Shown here one piece after another: positions 50,907-59,429 of a DNA stretch of 64,000 nt. The position numbers and the translations under genes were made by a program. Below the pieces are notes generated by a model. The model had not been told where the DNA came from. It saw only the letters and a list, made by a program, of their open reading frames with translations, and did not search any database. The DNA is from Rhizobacter sp. (GTDB taxonomy: Bacteria; Pseudomonadota; Gammaproteobacteria; Burkholderiales; Burkholderiaceae_C). How positions within the stretch are numbered: the stretch's first letter is position 1; every line of letters starts with the position of its first letter. Location: the NCBI GenBank assembly GCA_019635355.1, contig JAHBZQ010000001.1, positions 4,526,001 through 4,590,000 on the forward strand, read 5' to 3'.

Positions 50907-51689
50907 ATGTCGATCCGCCACCTGTCCCGTACCACCGCCGCGCTGGCCCTGGGCGCCCTCCTGTCGCACGCCGCCCTGGCCGACGAAGCCGCCATTCGCA
51001 AGAACCTTGCCGAGCGCCTACCCAACCTGCCTGCCATCGACGAGGTCAGCAAGACCGCGATCCCCGGCATCTACGAGGTGCGCATCGGCACCGAGATCGT
51101 CTACGCCGACGAAAACGGCAACCACGTCTTCCAGGGCAACCTGATCGACACCAAGACGCGCACCAGCCTCACCGAAGCGCGCGTCAACAAGCTCACCGCC
51201 ATCGACTTCGCGCAGCTGCCGCTGAAAGACGCCATCGTCTGGAAGAACGGCACCGGCGCCCGCAAGATGGCCGTCTTCGCCGACCCCAATTGCGGCTACT
51301 GCAAGCGGTTCGAGCAGGACCTGCAGAAGATCAAGGACGTCACCGTCTACACCTTCCTGCTGCCCGTGCTGGGTGGCGATTCGCCGCAGAAGTCGGAAGC
51401 CATCTGGTGCTCGAAAGACCAGGCCAAGGCCTGGCTGGCGTGGATGCTCGAAGGCAAGGCGCCGCAGCGCAACATCGGCCAGTGCGCCACGCCGATGGAG
51501 CGCAACCTCGAGTTCTCGCGCAAGTACCGCATCAACGGCACGCCGGCCATCATCTTCAGCGATGGCACGCGCATTCCCGGCGCGATCGGCGCCGAGCAGA
51601 TCGAGAAGCAACTGGTGGCCAGCGCTGCGGCCACCAAGCCGGGCCTGACCACCATGCCCGGCGCGTCGACCACACGTTCGAGCAACTGA
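50907..51689 (+). CDS. dsbC: thiol:disulfide interchange protein DsbC
   Basis: Periplasmic disulfide isomerase, 260 aa. A signal peptide (residues 1-25, ending HAALA) precedes a dimerisation domain and a thioredoxin domain with active site CGYC (129-132) in FADPNCGYCKRFEQDL. The cis-proline is in NGTPAIIFSDG. A second cysteine pair (WCSKD, QCATP) gives the structural disulfide. It starts 11 bp after the monooxygenase gene. Confidence 0.95.
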   Translation: MSIRHLSRTTAALALGALLSHAALADEAAIRKNLAERLPNLPAIDEVSKTAIPGIYEVRIGTEIVYADENGNHVFQGNLIDTKTRTSLTEARVNKLTAIDFAQLPLKDAIVWKNGTGARKMAVFADPNCGYCKRFEQDLQKIKDVTVYTFLLPVLGGDSPQKSEAIWCSKDQAKAWLAWMLEGKAPQRNIGQCATPMERNLEFSRKYRINGTPAIIFSDGTRIPGAIGAEQIEKQLVASAAATKPGLTTMPGASTTRSSN

Positions 51690-51699
51690 TCACCGCTCG

Positions 51700-53454
51700 A
51701 TGGTCACCTACCGCATCGAGATCGCCGACGCGCACGCCCACCTCTTCGCCGTCACCGTCACCGTGCCGCAGCCGGCGCCCGAGCAGCGCTTCAGCCTGCC
51801 GGCGTGGATCCCGGGCAGCTACCTGGTGCGTGAGTTCGCGCGGCACCTCTCGGCGGTGTCGGCGCGGCAGGGTGGCCGTGAGCTGCCCTTGCAGCAGCTC
51901 GACAAGGCGACCTGGGTCGCCCGCTGCACCGGCCGTGGGGCGCTCACGCTGACATACAAGGTCTACGCCTTCGACCCCTCGGTGCGGGCGGCCTACCTCG
52001 ATGCGCAGCGCGTGTTCTTCAACGGCACCGGCGTCTTCGTGCGCGTGCATGGCCGCGAGGCCGAGCCACAGCGCCTCGAACTCAAGGCTTTGCCGAAGGG
52101 CTGGAAGGCGGCCACCGCGCTGCCGAGCGTGAAGGTCGATGCGCGGGGCCAAGGCACGTATGAAGCAGCCGACTACGACGAGCTGGTCGACCACCCGGTC
52201 GAGCTGGGTGATTTCTGGCGTGGCGAGTTCAAGGCGGCGGGCGTGCCGCACGAGTTCGTCGTCGCCGGGGCCTTGCCCGATTTCGACGGCGAGCGATTGC
52301 TTGCGGATGCACGCCGCATCTGCGAGGCGGCCATCGCCTTCTGGCATGGCAAGAAGAAGACCTTCCTCAAGCGCTACGTCTTCCTGCTCAACGCGGTGGA
52401 CGACGGTTATGGCGGCCTCGAGCACCGCGCCAGCACCGCGCTCATCGCCGCCCGCCGCGACCTGCCGCAGCGCAGCCGCCGCGAAGCGCGGGATCTCTCC
52501 GACGGCTACGTCACGCTGCTCGGCCTCATCAGCCACGAGTACTTCCACACCTGGAACGTGAAGCGCCTGCGGCCGAGCGAGTTCACCCGCTACGACTACA
52601 CGCAGGAGAACTACACCGAGCTGCTGTGGTTCTTCGAAGGCTTCACCTCCTACTACGACGACCTGCTGCTGCTGCGCGCCGGCCTGATCGACGAGCCGCG
52701 CTACCTCAAGCTCGTGGCCAAGACGCTCTCGGGCGTGCTGGGCATGCCCGGCCGCCACGTGCAGAGCGTGGCGCAGGCGAGTTTCGACGCCTGGGTGAAG
52801 TACTACCGCGCCGACGAGAACACGCCCAACAGCACCATCAGCTACTACACCAAGGGGTCGCTGGTCGCGCTCTCGCTCGACCTCACCCTGCGCCATGAAG
52901 GCCGCGGCTCGCTCGACGACGTGATGCGCCTGCTGTGGGCCCGCAGCGGCGGCGGCCCGGTGAGCGAGGGCGACATCGCCGCCGCGCTGGCCGAGGTGGG
53001 CGGCCGTTCGTATGAGAAGGAACTGAACGCCTGGGTGCACGGCACCGACGACCCGCCGTGGCGCCTGCAGCTGGCCCGTGCCGCCGTCGAGTGGGGCCAG
53101 CAGGCACCCACCGTGGCGCAGCGCCTGGGCCTGCGCGTGTCGGAGAGTGCGCTCACCGGCATCAAGGTCACGCATGTGCTGCGAGGTGGTGCCGGCGAAG
53201 CGGCGGGCCTCGCGGCTGGCGACGAGGTGCTGGGGGTCGGCGGCTGGCGCGTGCGCCGCCTCGACGAGCTGCCACGCCTCCTGCCCGAGTGCGGTGCCAT
53301 GCAACTCCTGATCTCGCGCGACCAGCGCCTGCGCACGCTCGCGCTTTCGTTGCCCCCGGCACCTGAGGCCGGTGCGGTCTCGCTCACCCTGGCCGGCGCC
53401 GACAAGACCCCGCCGGCTGCCATGGCGCTGCGGCGCGCATGGCTCACCACCTGA
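51700..53454 (+). CDS. M61 family metallopeptidase with PDZ domain
   Basis: Cytosolic or membrane-associated glycyl aminopeptidase-like protein, 584 aa. The N-terminal M61 domain includes AWIPGSYLVREFARHL; the zinc site is HEYFH (279-283) in LISHEYFHTWNVKRLRP, with the third ligand glutamate in LLWFFEGFTSYYDDL. A PDZ domain follows near residues 485-550 (VLRGGAGEAAGLAAGDEVLGV). No signal peptide is seen. Substrate unknown. It begins 10 bp after dsbC and overlaps the DUF3108 gene by 16 bp. Confidence 0.92.
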   Translation: MVTYRIEIADAHAHLFAVTVTVPQPAPEQRFSLPAWIPGSYLVREFARHLSAVSARQGGRELPLQQLDKATWVARCTGRGALTLTYKVYAFDPSVRAAYLDAQRVFFNGTGVFVRVHGREAEPQRLELKALPKGWKAATALPSVKVDARGQGTYEAADYDELVDHPVELGDFWRGEFKAAGVPHEFVVAGALPDFDGERLLADARRICEAAIAFWHGKKKTFLKRYVFLLNAVDDGYGGLEHRASTALIAARRDLPQRSRREARDLSDGYVTLLGLISHEYFHTWNVKRLRPSEFTRYDYTQENYTELLWFFEGFTSYYDDLLLLRAGLIDEPRYLKLVAKTLSGVLGMPGRHVQSVAQASFDAWVKYYRADENTPNSTISYYTKGSLVALSLDLTLRHEGRGSLDDVMRLLWARSGGGPVSEGDIAAALAEVGGRSYEKELNAWVHGTDDPPWRLQLARAAVEWGQQAPTVAQRLGLRVSESALTGIKVTHVLRGGAGEAAGLAAGDEVLGVGGWRVRRLDELPRLLPECGAMQLLISRDQRLRTLALSLPPAPEAGAVSLTLAGADKTPPAAMALRRAWLTT

Positions 53455-54527
53455 CACGCTGGCTCGCCGCGCCCCGTGCGTGGGCGGCGCTGGGGCTGGT
53501 GCTGCTGGTGATGTCGGTCCACATCGGCGTGGCCGACTGGATCGGCGAGCAGCTCGTCGCGTTCGAGGCCGCGTCGCCCGCGATGCAGCGCATCGAGGTG
53601 GCTTACGTGCGCGAGATGGCGTTCACTGCACCCGCCGCCCGCCCTGTCGCCAAGCCGGCAGCGGTGAAGCGGCGCAGCCCGGCGCCCGAGGCACCGGCAC
53701 CTGCCGCCTCGGCCCCCGAGACACCTGCCGAGCCAGAGCCGGCGCCGGTGGCCGCCGTGCCAGAGGAGGGCGTGCCGCAGGCGCAGGCCGTCGCCTCGGC
53801 CCCGGAGCCGGTCGCCAGCGCCCCCGTTGGCTTCGAATGGCCGGTCTCCACCCGCCTGCGCTACCTGCTCACTGGCAACGTGCGCGGCGAGGTGCATGGC
53901 CAGGCGCAGGTCGAGTGGATCCGCGCCGGCCCGCGCTACCAGGTGCACCTCGACGTGCAGGTCGGCCCGAGCTTCGCGCCACTCGCCACGCGCCGCATGA
54001 GCAGCGAAGGCGAGCTCACACCCGACGGCCTGCTGCCGCGCCGCTACGAGCAGGAGACGCGGCTCGCGTTCGACCACCCCTACCGCGCGACGCTGCGCTT
54101 CGACGGCGGCCGCGTGTGGCTGGCCAACGGCACCCTCGTCGACCACCCGCCGGGCGTGCAAGACACCGCCAGCCAGTTCGTGCAGCTCGCCTACCTCTTC
54201 GACCGCGAGCCCGAGCGGCTGCGCGTGGGCGCCACGGTCGAGGTGCTGCTCGCGATGCCGCGCAACGTGTCGGTGTGGGTGTACGACGTGGTGAAGGAGG
54301 AGCTGCTCTACACGCCCTTCGGCGAAGTGCCGTCCTACCACTTGAAGCCGCGCCGCGAGCCGCGGGCCGGCGGTGACCTCGTCACCGAGCTCTGGATTGC
54401 GCCGCAACTGCGGCATTTGCCGATACGCTTTGTGATCCGCCAGGACGCCGAGAACTTCGTCGACCTGATGCTCGATCGGCGACCCGAGCTGGCCGCCTCC
54501 GACCCCTCCACCCGCACCCCGCCATGA
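53439..54527 (+). CDS. DUF3108 domain-containing protein
   Basis: Protein of 362 aa with a single N-terminal span (about 14-33), an Ala/Pro-rich linker (about 65-130) and a C-terminal beta-rich DUF3108 domain (FEWPVSTRLRYLLTGNVRGEVHGQAQVEW). The layout of membrane anchor plus proline-rich arm suggests it reaches across the periplasm. Function unknown; its overlap with the M61 peptidase gene and with the hydratase (4 bp) points to co-translation. Confidence 0.85.
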   Translation: MAHHLTRWLAAPRAWAALGLVLLVMSVHIGVADWIGEQLVAFEAASPAMQRIEVAYVREMAFTAPAARPVAKPAAVKRRSPAPEAPAPAASAPETPAEPEPAPVAAVPEEGVPQAQAVASAPEPVASAPVGFEWPVSTRLRYLLTGNVRGEVHGQAQVEWIRAGPRYQVHLDVQVGPSFAPLATRRMSSEGELTPDGLLPRRYEQETRLAFDHPYRATLRFDGGRVWLANGTLVDHPPGVQDTASQFVQLAYLFDREPERLRVGATVEVLLAMPRNVSVWVYDVVKEELLYTPFGEVPSYHLKPRREPRAGGDLVTELWIAPQLRHLPIRFVIRQDAENFVDLMLDRRPELAASDPSTRTPP

Positions 54528-55312
54528 CTTACCAAAACATCCTCACCGAAACGCGCGGCACCGGCCCGCTGCGCACCGGCCTCATCACGCTGCACCGCCC
54601 CAAGCAGCTCAACGCGCTCAACGACACCCTGATGGACGAGCTGGGCGCCGCGCTCAAGGCCTATGACGCCGACGACGGCGTGGGCTGCATCGTCATCACC
54701 GGCAGCGAGAAGGCCTTCGCCGCGGGCGCCGACATCGGCGCGATGGCGAAGTGGGGCTACATGGACGTCTACAAGTCCGACTACATCACCCGCAACTGGG
54801 AGACGATCCGCAGCATCCGGAAGCCGGTGATCGCCGCGGTGGCCGGCTTCGCGCTCGGCGGCGGCTGCGAGCTGGCGATGATGTGCGACATCGTCATCGC
54901 GGCCGACAGCGCCAAGTTCGGCCAGCCCGAGATCAAGCTCGGCATCATTCCCGGTGCCGGCGGTACCCAGCGCCTGCCGCGCGCGGTGGGCAAGGCCAAG
55001 GCGATGGACCTCGTGCTCACCGGCCGCATGATGGACGCGGCCGAAGCCGAGCGCGCCGGGCTCGTGTCACGCGTCGTGCCCGCGGCCGAGCTGCTCGACG
55101 TGGCGTTCGCCGCCGCGCAGAACATCTGCGAATTCAGCGGCCCGAGCGTGATGATGGCCAAGGAGTGCGTGAACCGCGCCTACGAATCACCGCTGTCCGA
55201 CGGCGTGATGTTCGAGCGCCGGGTCTTCCATTCGCTCTTCGCCACCGAGGACCAGAAGGAAGGCATGGACGCCTTCGTCAACAAGCGCAAGCCTGAGTTC
55301 AAGCAACGCTGA
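54524..55312 (+). CDS. enoyl-CoA hydratase
   Basis: Crotonase-fold hydratase, 262 aa, adding water to 2-enoyl-CoA in fatty acid or aromatic acid breakdown. Both catalytic glutamates are present: GGGCELAMMCDIVIA and PEIKLGIIPGAGGTQRLPR. The oxyanion-hole segment KAFAAGADIGAM is intact. Closest in style to FadB1x/PaaF-type hydratases. ATG overlaps the DUF3108 stop. Ends 31 bp from the convergent ruvC. Confidence 0.95.
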   Translation: MTYQNILTETRGTGPLRTGLITLHRPKQLNALNDTLMDELGAALKAYDADDGVGCIVITGSEKAFAAGADIGAMAKWGYMDVYKSDYITRNWETIRSIRKPVIAAVAGFALGGGCELAMMCDIVIAADSAKFGQPEIKLGIIPGAGGTQRLPRAVGKAKAMDLVLTGRMMDAAEAERAGLVSRVVPAAELLDVAFAAAQNICEFSGPSVMMAKECVNRAYESPLSDGVMFERRVFHSLFATEDQKEGMDAFVNKRKPEFKQR

Positions 55313-55343
55313 GGCCGCTCAGGCTGAGGTATCGAAGCCCCGC

Positions 55344-55892
55344 TCAGTAGCTCCGCCCGCCCTTGAACTGCGCCTTGGTCGTGCGTGTCCGCGATGTGGC
55401 CTTCTCGATCGCGGCGAACGAGCGGGCCGCATGCGCATGGCACACCGCGAGGCCGAGCGCATCGGCCGCGTCCTTGCCGGGCAGGCCGGGCAGCTTGAGC
55501 AGGCGCTTCACCATCTCCTGGATCTGCTCCTTGCGCGCGTGGCCGGCGCCGACGATGGCCTTCTTCATCTGAAGCGCGGTGTACTCCGACACCTCGATGT
55601 TGGAAGACACCAGCCCGGTGATCGCCGCGCCGCGCGCCTGCCCGAGCAGCAGCGTGCTCTGCGGGTTGACGTTGACGAACACGATCTCTATCGATGCGCA
55701 GGTCGGCTCGTAGCGCGCCGCCACCTCGCGCACGCCCTCATAGATGATCTTGAGGCGGCCGGGGAGGTCGCCCACGGCCGCGGCATCGGTCTTGATGGTG
55801 CCGCTGGCCACGTAGTGCAGCGCGCTGCCCTCGACATCGATCACGCCGAAGCCGGTGGTGCGCAGGGCGGGGTCGATGCCGAGGATTCGCAT
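55344..55892 (-). CDS. ruvC: crossover junction endodeoxyribonuclease RuvC
   Basis: Holliday junction resolvase, 182 aa. Catalytic acidic residues: D7 in RILGIDPALRTTGFG, E in CASIEIVFVNVNPQS, and the C-terminal aspartates in KDAADALGLAVCHAH. The start ATG at 55892 gives the canonical MRILGIDP. No ruvA/ruvB genes are adjacent, so they must lie elsewhere. It lies 7 bp after cdsA. Confidence 0.96.
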   Translation of the reverse strand: MRILGIDPALRTTGFGVIDVEGSALHYVASGTIKTDAAAVGDLPGRLKIIYEGVREVAARYEPTCASIEIVFVNVNPQSTLLLGQARGAAITGLVSSNIEVSEYTALQMKKAIVGAGHARKEQIQEMVKRLLKLPGLPGKDAADALGLAVCHAHAARSFAAIEKATSRTRTTKAQFKGGRSY

Positions 55893-55899
55893 GCGCCCT

Positions 55900-56877
55900 T
55901 TATGCGCCGAAATACCAGCGCAGGGAGTGGAAGAACACCGGGGCCGCAAAACAAAGAGGTGCCACACGGTCCAGCAGCCCGACGGCACCCGTCACCGTGG
56001 CGCGGCCACCCCAGTGCCGCACGCCTGCATCGCGCTTGAGCGCCTGCATCACCAGCTCGCCGAGCGTGCCGCAGCCCCCGGCCACGAAGCCGATGAAGAT
56101 GGCCTGCGGCGCCTTGAAGGGCGTGATCCAGAACAGCAGCCCACCCACCAGCCCCGCGGCCAGTGCGCCCAGCGCCCACGCACGCCACGAGAAGCTGCGG
56201 CTGATGTGGCGCGCGGCCGGCAGCGTGCGGATGCGGCGCTTGACGGCGTGCTGCGCGATCTGCGCCGTGACCACCACCACCACCAGGTAGAGCACCAGGA
56301 ACGCGCCGCGGTCTTCGTAGTTCGGGAACTCGAGCAGCAGCAGGGCCGGCGCGTGGCTCATGCCGTACACGCACACCATCGTGCCCCACTGGATCTTGGC
56401 GGTGCGCTCGAGAAAGCGCGTCGCATCGTTGCCGAACACCGCGAGGATGGGCAGCGCCGCGAACGCATAGACCGGGATGAAGACGCTGAAGAGATCGAAG
56501 TAGCGACCGCCCGCCAGCCAATACTGCACCGGCAGCACGAAGAAGAAGGCCATCAGCAGCGCGCGGTGGTCGCCGCGGCGGGTGTGGGTGAGGGTGATGA
56601 ACTCGCGTAGCGCCAGGAACGAGATGATCGCGAACAGCAGCGTCGAGACGACGGCGCCGGTCGCCCACGAGATCCAGAAGAGGACGGTGCCGATCCACAG
56701 GGCGCGCAGGTCCCACCACATGGCGTCGGTGGCGTCCTGCTTCTCGGGCGTGGCCTGCAGCGACTTCATGAACGCGGCCGCCGTGGCCAGCGACAGCACG
56801 CCGAAGATCAGCACGAACAACAGCCCGATCTGCTGCGAGATGGTGAGGCTTTGCAGCCAGTGGCCGACTTCTTTCAT
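55900..56877 (-). CDS. cdsA: phosphatidate cytidylyltransferase
   Basis: Integral membrane enzyme making CDP-diacylglycerol, 325 aa with about eight helices. The CdsA signature near the C-terminus reads GFVAGGCGTLGELVMQALKRDAGVRHWGG and then LLDRV, close to the usual SxxKRxxxxKDxxxxxPGHGGxxDRxD pattern but lacking part of it; this fits the longer CdsA-like family found next to PlsC genes. It overlaps the acyltransferase by 1 bp, so the two likely act in sequence on phosphatidate. Confidence 0.9.
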   Translation of the reverse strand: MKEVGHWLQSLTISQQIGLLFVLIFGVLSLATAAAFMKSLQATPEKQDATDAMWWDLRALWIGTVLFWISWATGAVVSTLLFAIISFLALREFITLTHTRRGDHRALLMAFFFVLPVQYWLAGGRYFDLFSVFIPVYAFAALPILAVFGNDATRFLERTAKIQWGTMVCVYGMSHAPALLLLEFPNYEDRGAFLVLYLVVVVVTAQIAQHAVKRRIRTLPAARHISRSFSWRAWALGALAAGLVGGLLFWITPFKAPQAIFIGFVAGGCGTLGELVMQALKRDAGVRHWGGRATVTGAVGLLDRVAPLCFAAPVFFHSLRWYFGA

Positions 56878-57494
56878 CAGGCCACCTTGTCGAGGGCGAT
56901 CACCGCGTCGCGCGCGCGAGCGAGAAAGGCCCGCTTGTCCTCACCTGGCTGCAGCTGGATCGGCGCACCGAAGGTCACCGAGCAGAGGATGGGCACCGGC
57001 ACCACTTCGCCCTTGGGCATGACACGCTGCACGTTGTCGATCCAGGTCGGGATCAGCTGCACGTCGGGGAACTGCTCCGCGAGGTGGAAGAGCCCCGCCT
57101 TGAACGCCTGCGGCTCGCCCTTGTTGCCGCGGGTGCCCTCGGGAAAGATCACCAGCGAGTCGCCGTTCTTGAGCGCCTCGACCAGCGGCTCCAGCGGGTC
57201 TTCGTCGGCGGTGCGCACGCGGCTCACGTAGACCGCGTTGAAGATCTCGCGGGTGATCCAGTGCTTCAGCTTCGACGAGGTCCAGTAGTCACGGGCGGCG
57301 ATGGGCCGGGTGACGGCGCGCAGGTCGCGCGGCAACGAGGCCCAGATCAGCACCCAGTCGAAGTGGCTCTGGTGGTTGGCGAAGTAGATGCGCTGCTCGG
57401 CCTTGGGCGGGCTGCCGTACCAGTGGCCTTGCGCGCCGGTGATGAGGCGCGCAAGGAAGGCGAGAACGAGGCCTGCCAGTTCGGGCAGCGTCAT
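56877..57494 (-). CDS. 1-acyl-sn-glycerol-3-phosphate acyltransferase (PlsC-like)
   Basis: Acyltransferase of 205 aa making phosphatidate. HX4D motif: FANHQSHFDWVLIW; acceptor motif: VIFPEGTRGN. A hydrophobic N-terminus (ELAGLVLAFLARLITG) anchors it. Directly upstream of cdsA, which uses its product. A longer paralogue is at 18472-19230. Its start lies 2 bp after the purH stop. Confidence 0.93.
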   Translation of the reverse strand: MTLPELAGLVLAFLARLITGAQGHWYGSPPKAEQRIYFANHQSHFDWVLIWASLPRDLRAVTRPIAARDYWTSSKLKHWITREIFNAVYVSRVRTADEDPLEPLVEALKNGDSLVIFPEGTRGNKGEPQAFKAGLFHLAEQFPDVQLIPTWIDNVQRVMPKGEVVPVPILCSVTFGAPIQLQPGEDKRAFLARARDAVIALDKVA

Positions 57495-57496
57495 CT

Positions 57497-59068
57497 TCAG
57501 TGTCTGAAGTGGCGGACGCCAGTCAACACCATGGCGATGCCATGTTCGTTCGCCGCACCGATCACCTCTTCATCGCGCACGCTGCCCCCCGGATGGATCA
57601 CGCTGGTGGCCCCGGCCTTCACCAGCTCGTCGAGCGTGTCGCGGAACGGGAAGAAGGCATCGCTTGCCACGGCCGAGCCCTTCAGCGACAGGCCCGCGGC
57701 TTCGGCCTTGATGCCCGCGATGCGCGCCGAGTCGAGGCGGCTCATCTGGCCGGCACCCACGCCGAGCGTCATGCCGCCGGCGCAGAAGACGATGGCGTTG
57801 CTCTTCACGTACTTGGCCACCGTCCAGGCGAAGAGCATGTCTTCGAGCTGCTGCTTCGTCGGCTGCGCCTTCGTCACGACCTTCAGGTCCGACAGCTTCA
57901 GCTCATGGTTGTCGGCGCTCTGGATCAGGAGGCCCGAGCCGATGCGCTTCACGTCTTGCGCGTTGCGGCCTTGTTCCCAGGCGGTGGCGCCGCCCTTGGG
58001 CAGTGCGATCTGCAGCACGCGCACGTTTTTCTTGGCGGCGAAGATGGCCAGCGCATCGCTCGTGAATGACGGGGCGATCAGCACTTCCATGAACAACTTG
58101 GTGGCGTGCTCAGCGGTCGATGCATCCACCTCCGTATTGAAGGCAATGATGCCGCCGAAGGCCGAGGTCGGATCGGTCTTCAAGGCCTTGGCGTAGGCCT
58201 CGGCCGCGTTGGCACCGAGGGCCACGCCGCAGGGGTTCGCGTGCTTGACGATCACGCAGGCGGGTGTGTCGAAGCTTTTCACGCACTCCCATGCCGCATC
58301 AGCGTCGGCGATGTTGTTGTACGAGAGCTCCTTGCCCTGCAGCTGCTTGCCGGTGACGAGCGAGCCGGGGGCCGGGTGCAGGTCGCGGTAGTACGCGGCC
58401 GTCTGGTGCGGGTTCTCGCCGTAGCGCAGGTCCTGCAGCTTGACGAAGCGGCCGTTGCTCTGCGCCGGGTATTCGGCGCGCGAGCCGTCGGCCTGCAGCG
58501 AGGAGAGGTAGTCGCTGATGGCCGCGTCGTAGTTCGAGATGCGGTTGAATGCAGCGACCGACAGCGCGAACTTGGTTTCCTTGCTCACGCTCTTGTTCGC
58601 CTTCAGCTCGGCGACCACCTGCGCGTATTGCGACGCGTCGGTCAGCACTGCCACGTCCTTCCAGTTCTTCGCCGCCGATCGCACCATCGCCGGGCCGCCG
58701 ATGTCGATGTTCTCGATCGCGTCTTCGAGCGTGCAGCCGGGCTTGGCGACAGTTGCCTCGAAGGGGTAAAGGTTCACGCAGAGGATGTCGATCGGCGCGA
58801 TGTTGTGCTTCTGGATCGCGGCCACGTGCTCGGGCAGGTCGCGGCGTGCGAGCAGGCCGCCGTGGATGGTGGGGTGCAGCGTCTTCACGCGGCCGTCGAG
58901 CATCTCGGGGAAGCCGGTGTGGTCGGCCACCTCGGTCACGGGCAGGCCGGCGTCGGCCAGCAGCTTGGCGGTGCCGCCGGTCGAGAGCAGCTTCACGCCG
59001 AGCGCGTTCAGCTCGCGTGCGAAGTCGAGCACGCCGGTCTTGTCGGAAACGGAAATCAGGGCTTGCAT
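57497..59068 (-). CDS. purH: bifunctional AICAR formyltransferase / IMP cyclohydrolase
   Basis: Last two steps of de novo purine synthesis, 523 aa. The N-terminal MGS-like cyclohydrolase domain begins ALISVSDKTGVLDFAREL and includes LLSTGGTAKLLADAG. The AICAR formyltransferase domain includes RYGENPHQTAAYYRD, KHANPCGVALG and the C-terminal HPGGSVRDEEVI. Length is normal. It follows fis by 14 bp in a dusB-fis-purH order that is common in Burkholderiales. Confidence 0.97.
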   Translation of the reverse strand: MQALISVSDKTGVLDFARELNALGVKLLSTGGTAKLLADAGLPVTEVADHTGFPEMLDGRVKTLHPTIHGGLLARRDLPEHVAAIQKHNIAPIDILCVNLYPFEATVAKPGCTLEDAIENIDIGGPAMVRSAAKNWKDVAVLTDASQYAQVVAELKANKSVSKETKFALSVAAFNRISNYDAAISDYLSSLQADGSRAEYPAQSNGRFVKLQDLRYGENPHQTAAYYRDLHPAPGSLVTGKQLQGKELSYNNIADADAAWECVKSFDTPACVIVKHANPCGVALGANAAEAYAKALKTDPTSAFGGIIAFNTEVDASTAEHATKLFMEVLIAPSFTSDALAIFAAKKNVRVLQIALPKGGATAWEQGRNAQDVKRIGSGLLIQSADNHELKLSDLKVVTKAQPTKQQLEDMLFAWTVAKYVKSNAIVFCAGGMTLGVGAGQMSRLDSARIAGIKAEAAGLSLKGSAVASDAFFPFRDTLDELVKAGATSVIHPGGSVRDEEVIGAANEHGIAMVLTGVRHFRH

Positions 59069-59082
59069 GAGAACGGTCTCTT

Positions 59083-59319
59083 TTATTTAACGAGCTTGTG
59101 GTCGAGCAGCTTGCGCCGCAGCGTGTTGCGGTTGATGCCCAGCCATTCGGCGGCGCGGCTCTGGTTGCCGTCGGCGTGCTTCATCACCACGTCGAGCAGC
59201 GGCTTTTCAACCACCTTGAGGATCATGTCGTACATGGCGGTGGGCTCCACGCCGCGCAGGTCCTTGAAATAGGCCTCCAGGCTGTCGCGCACGCATTCTT
59301 CTATGTGCTTCTTGCTCAT
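59083..59319 (-). CDS. fis: Fis family DNA-binding protein
   Basis: Small nucleoid-associated regulator, 78 aa. The N-terminal part KKHIEECVRDSLEAYFKDL forms the dimer helices; the C-terminal helix-turn-helix is ADGNQSRAAEWLGINRNTLRRKL. E. coli Fis is 98 aa and, as here, sits behind dusB. The ATG at 59319 overlaps the stop of a 37-codon open frame that bridges the gap from dusB. Confidence 0.95.
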   Translation of the reverse strand: MSKKHIEECVRDSLEAYFKDLRGVEPTAMYDMILKVVEKPLLDVVMKHADGNQSRAAEWLGINRNTLRRKLLDHKLVK

Positions 59320-59429
59320 GACAGCACCCCGCTCGCCGAATACGTCGAGCGACCCTCCGAGAGGGTCGGGCCTTGCTTGGGGCGGCCCGGCGCTGCGGCC
59401 CGAATGTTGTTTGTCTTCTTGTAGCTCAT
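59316..59429 (-). CDS. possible 37-aa bridging open reading frame between dusB and fis
   Basis: An open frame of 37 codons coding MSYKKTNNIRAAAPG..., ending YSASGVLS. Its ATG overlaps the dusB stop and its TGA overlaps the fis ATG, so it would couple translation from dusB to fis. It contains the CGACCCTC hairpin. The product is basic and polar with no known domain. It may be a real small protein, or only a translated spacer. Confidence 0.35.
   Translation of the reverse strand: MSYKKTNNIRAAAPGRPKQGPTLSEGRSTYSASGVLS
59350..59368. repeat. REP-like inverted repeat in the dusB-fis spacer
   Basis: CGACCCTC - CGA - GAGGGTCG, eight-base perfect arms. It resembles short extragenic palindromes seen in Burkholderiales genomes; no other copy was noticed in this window. 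Confidence 0.5.
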
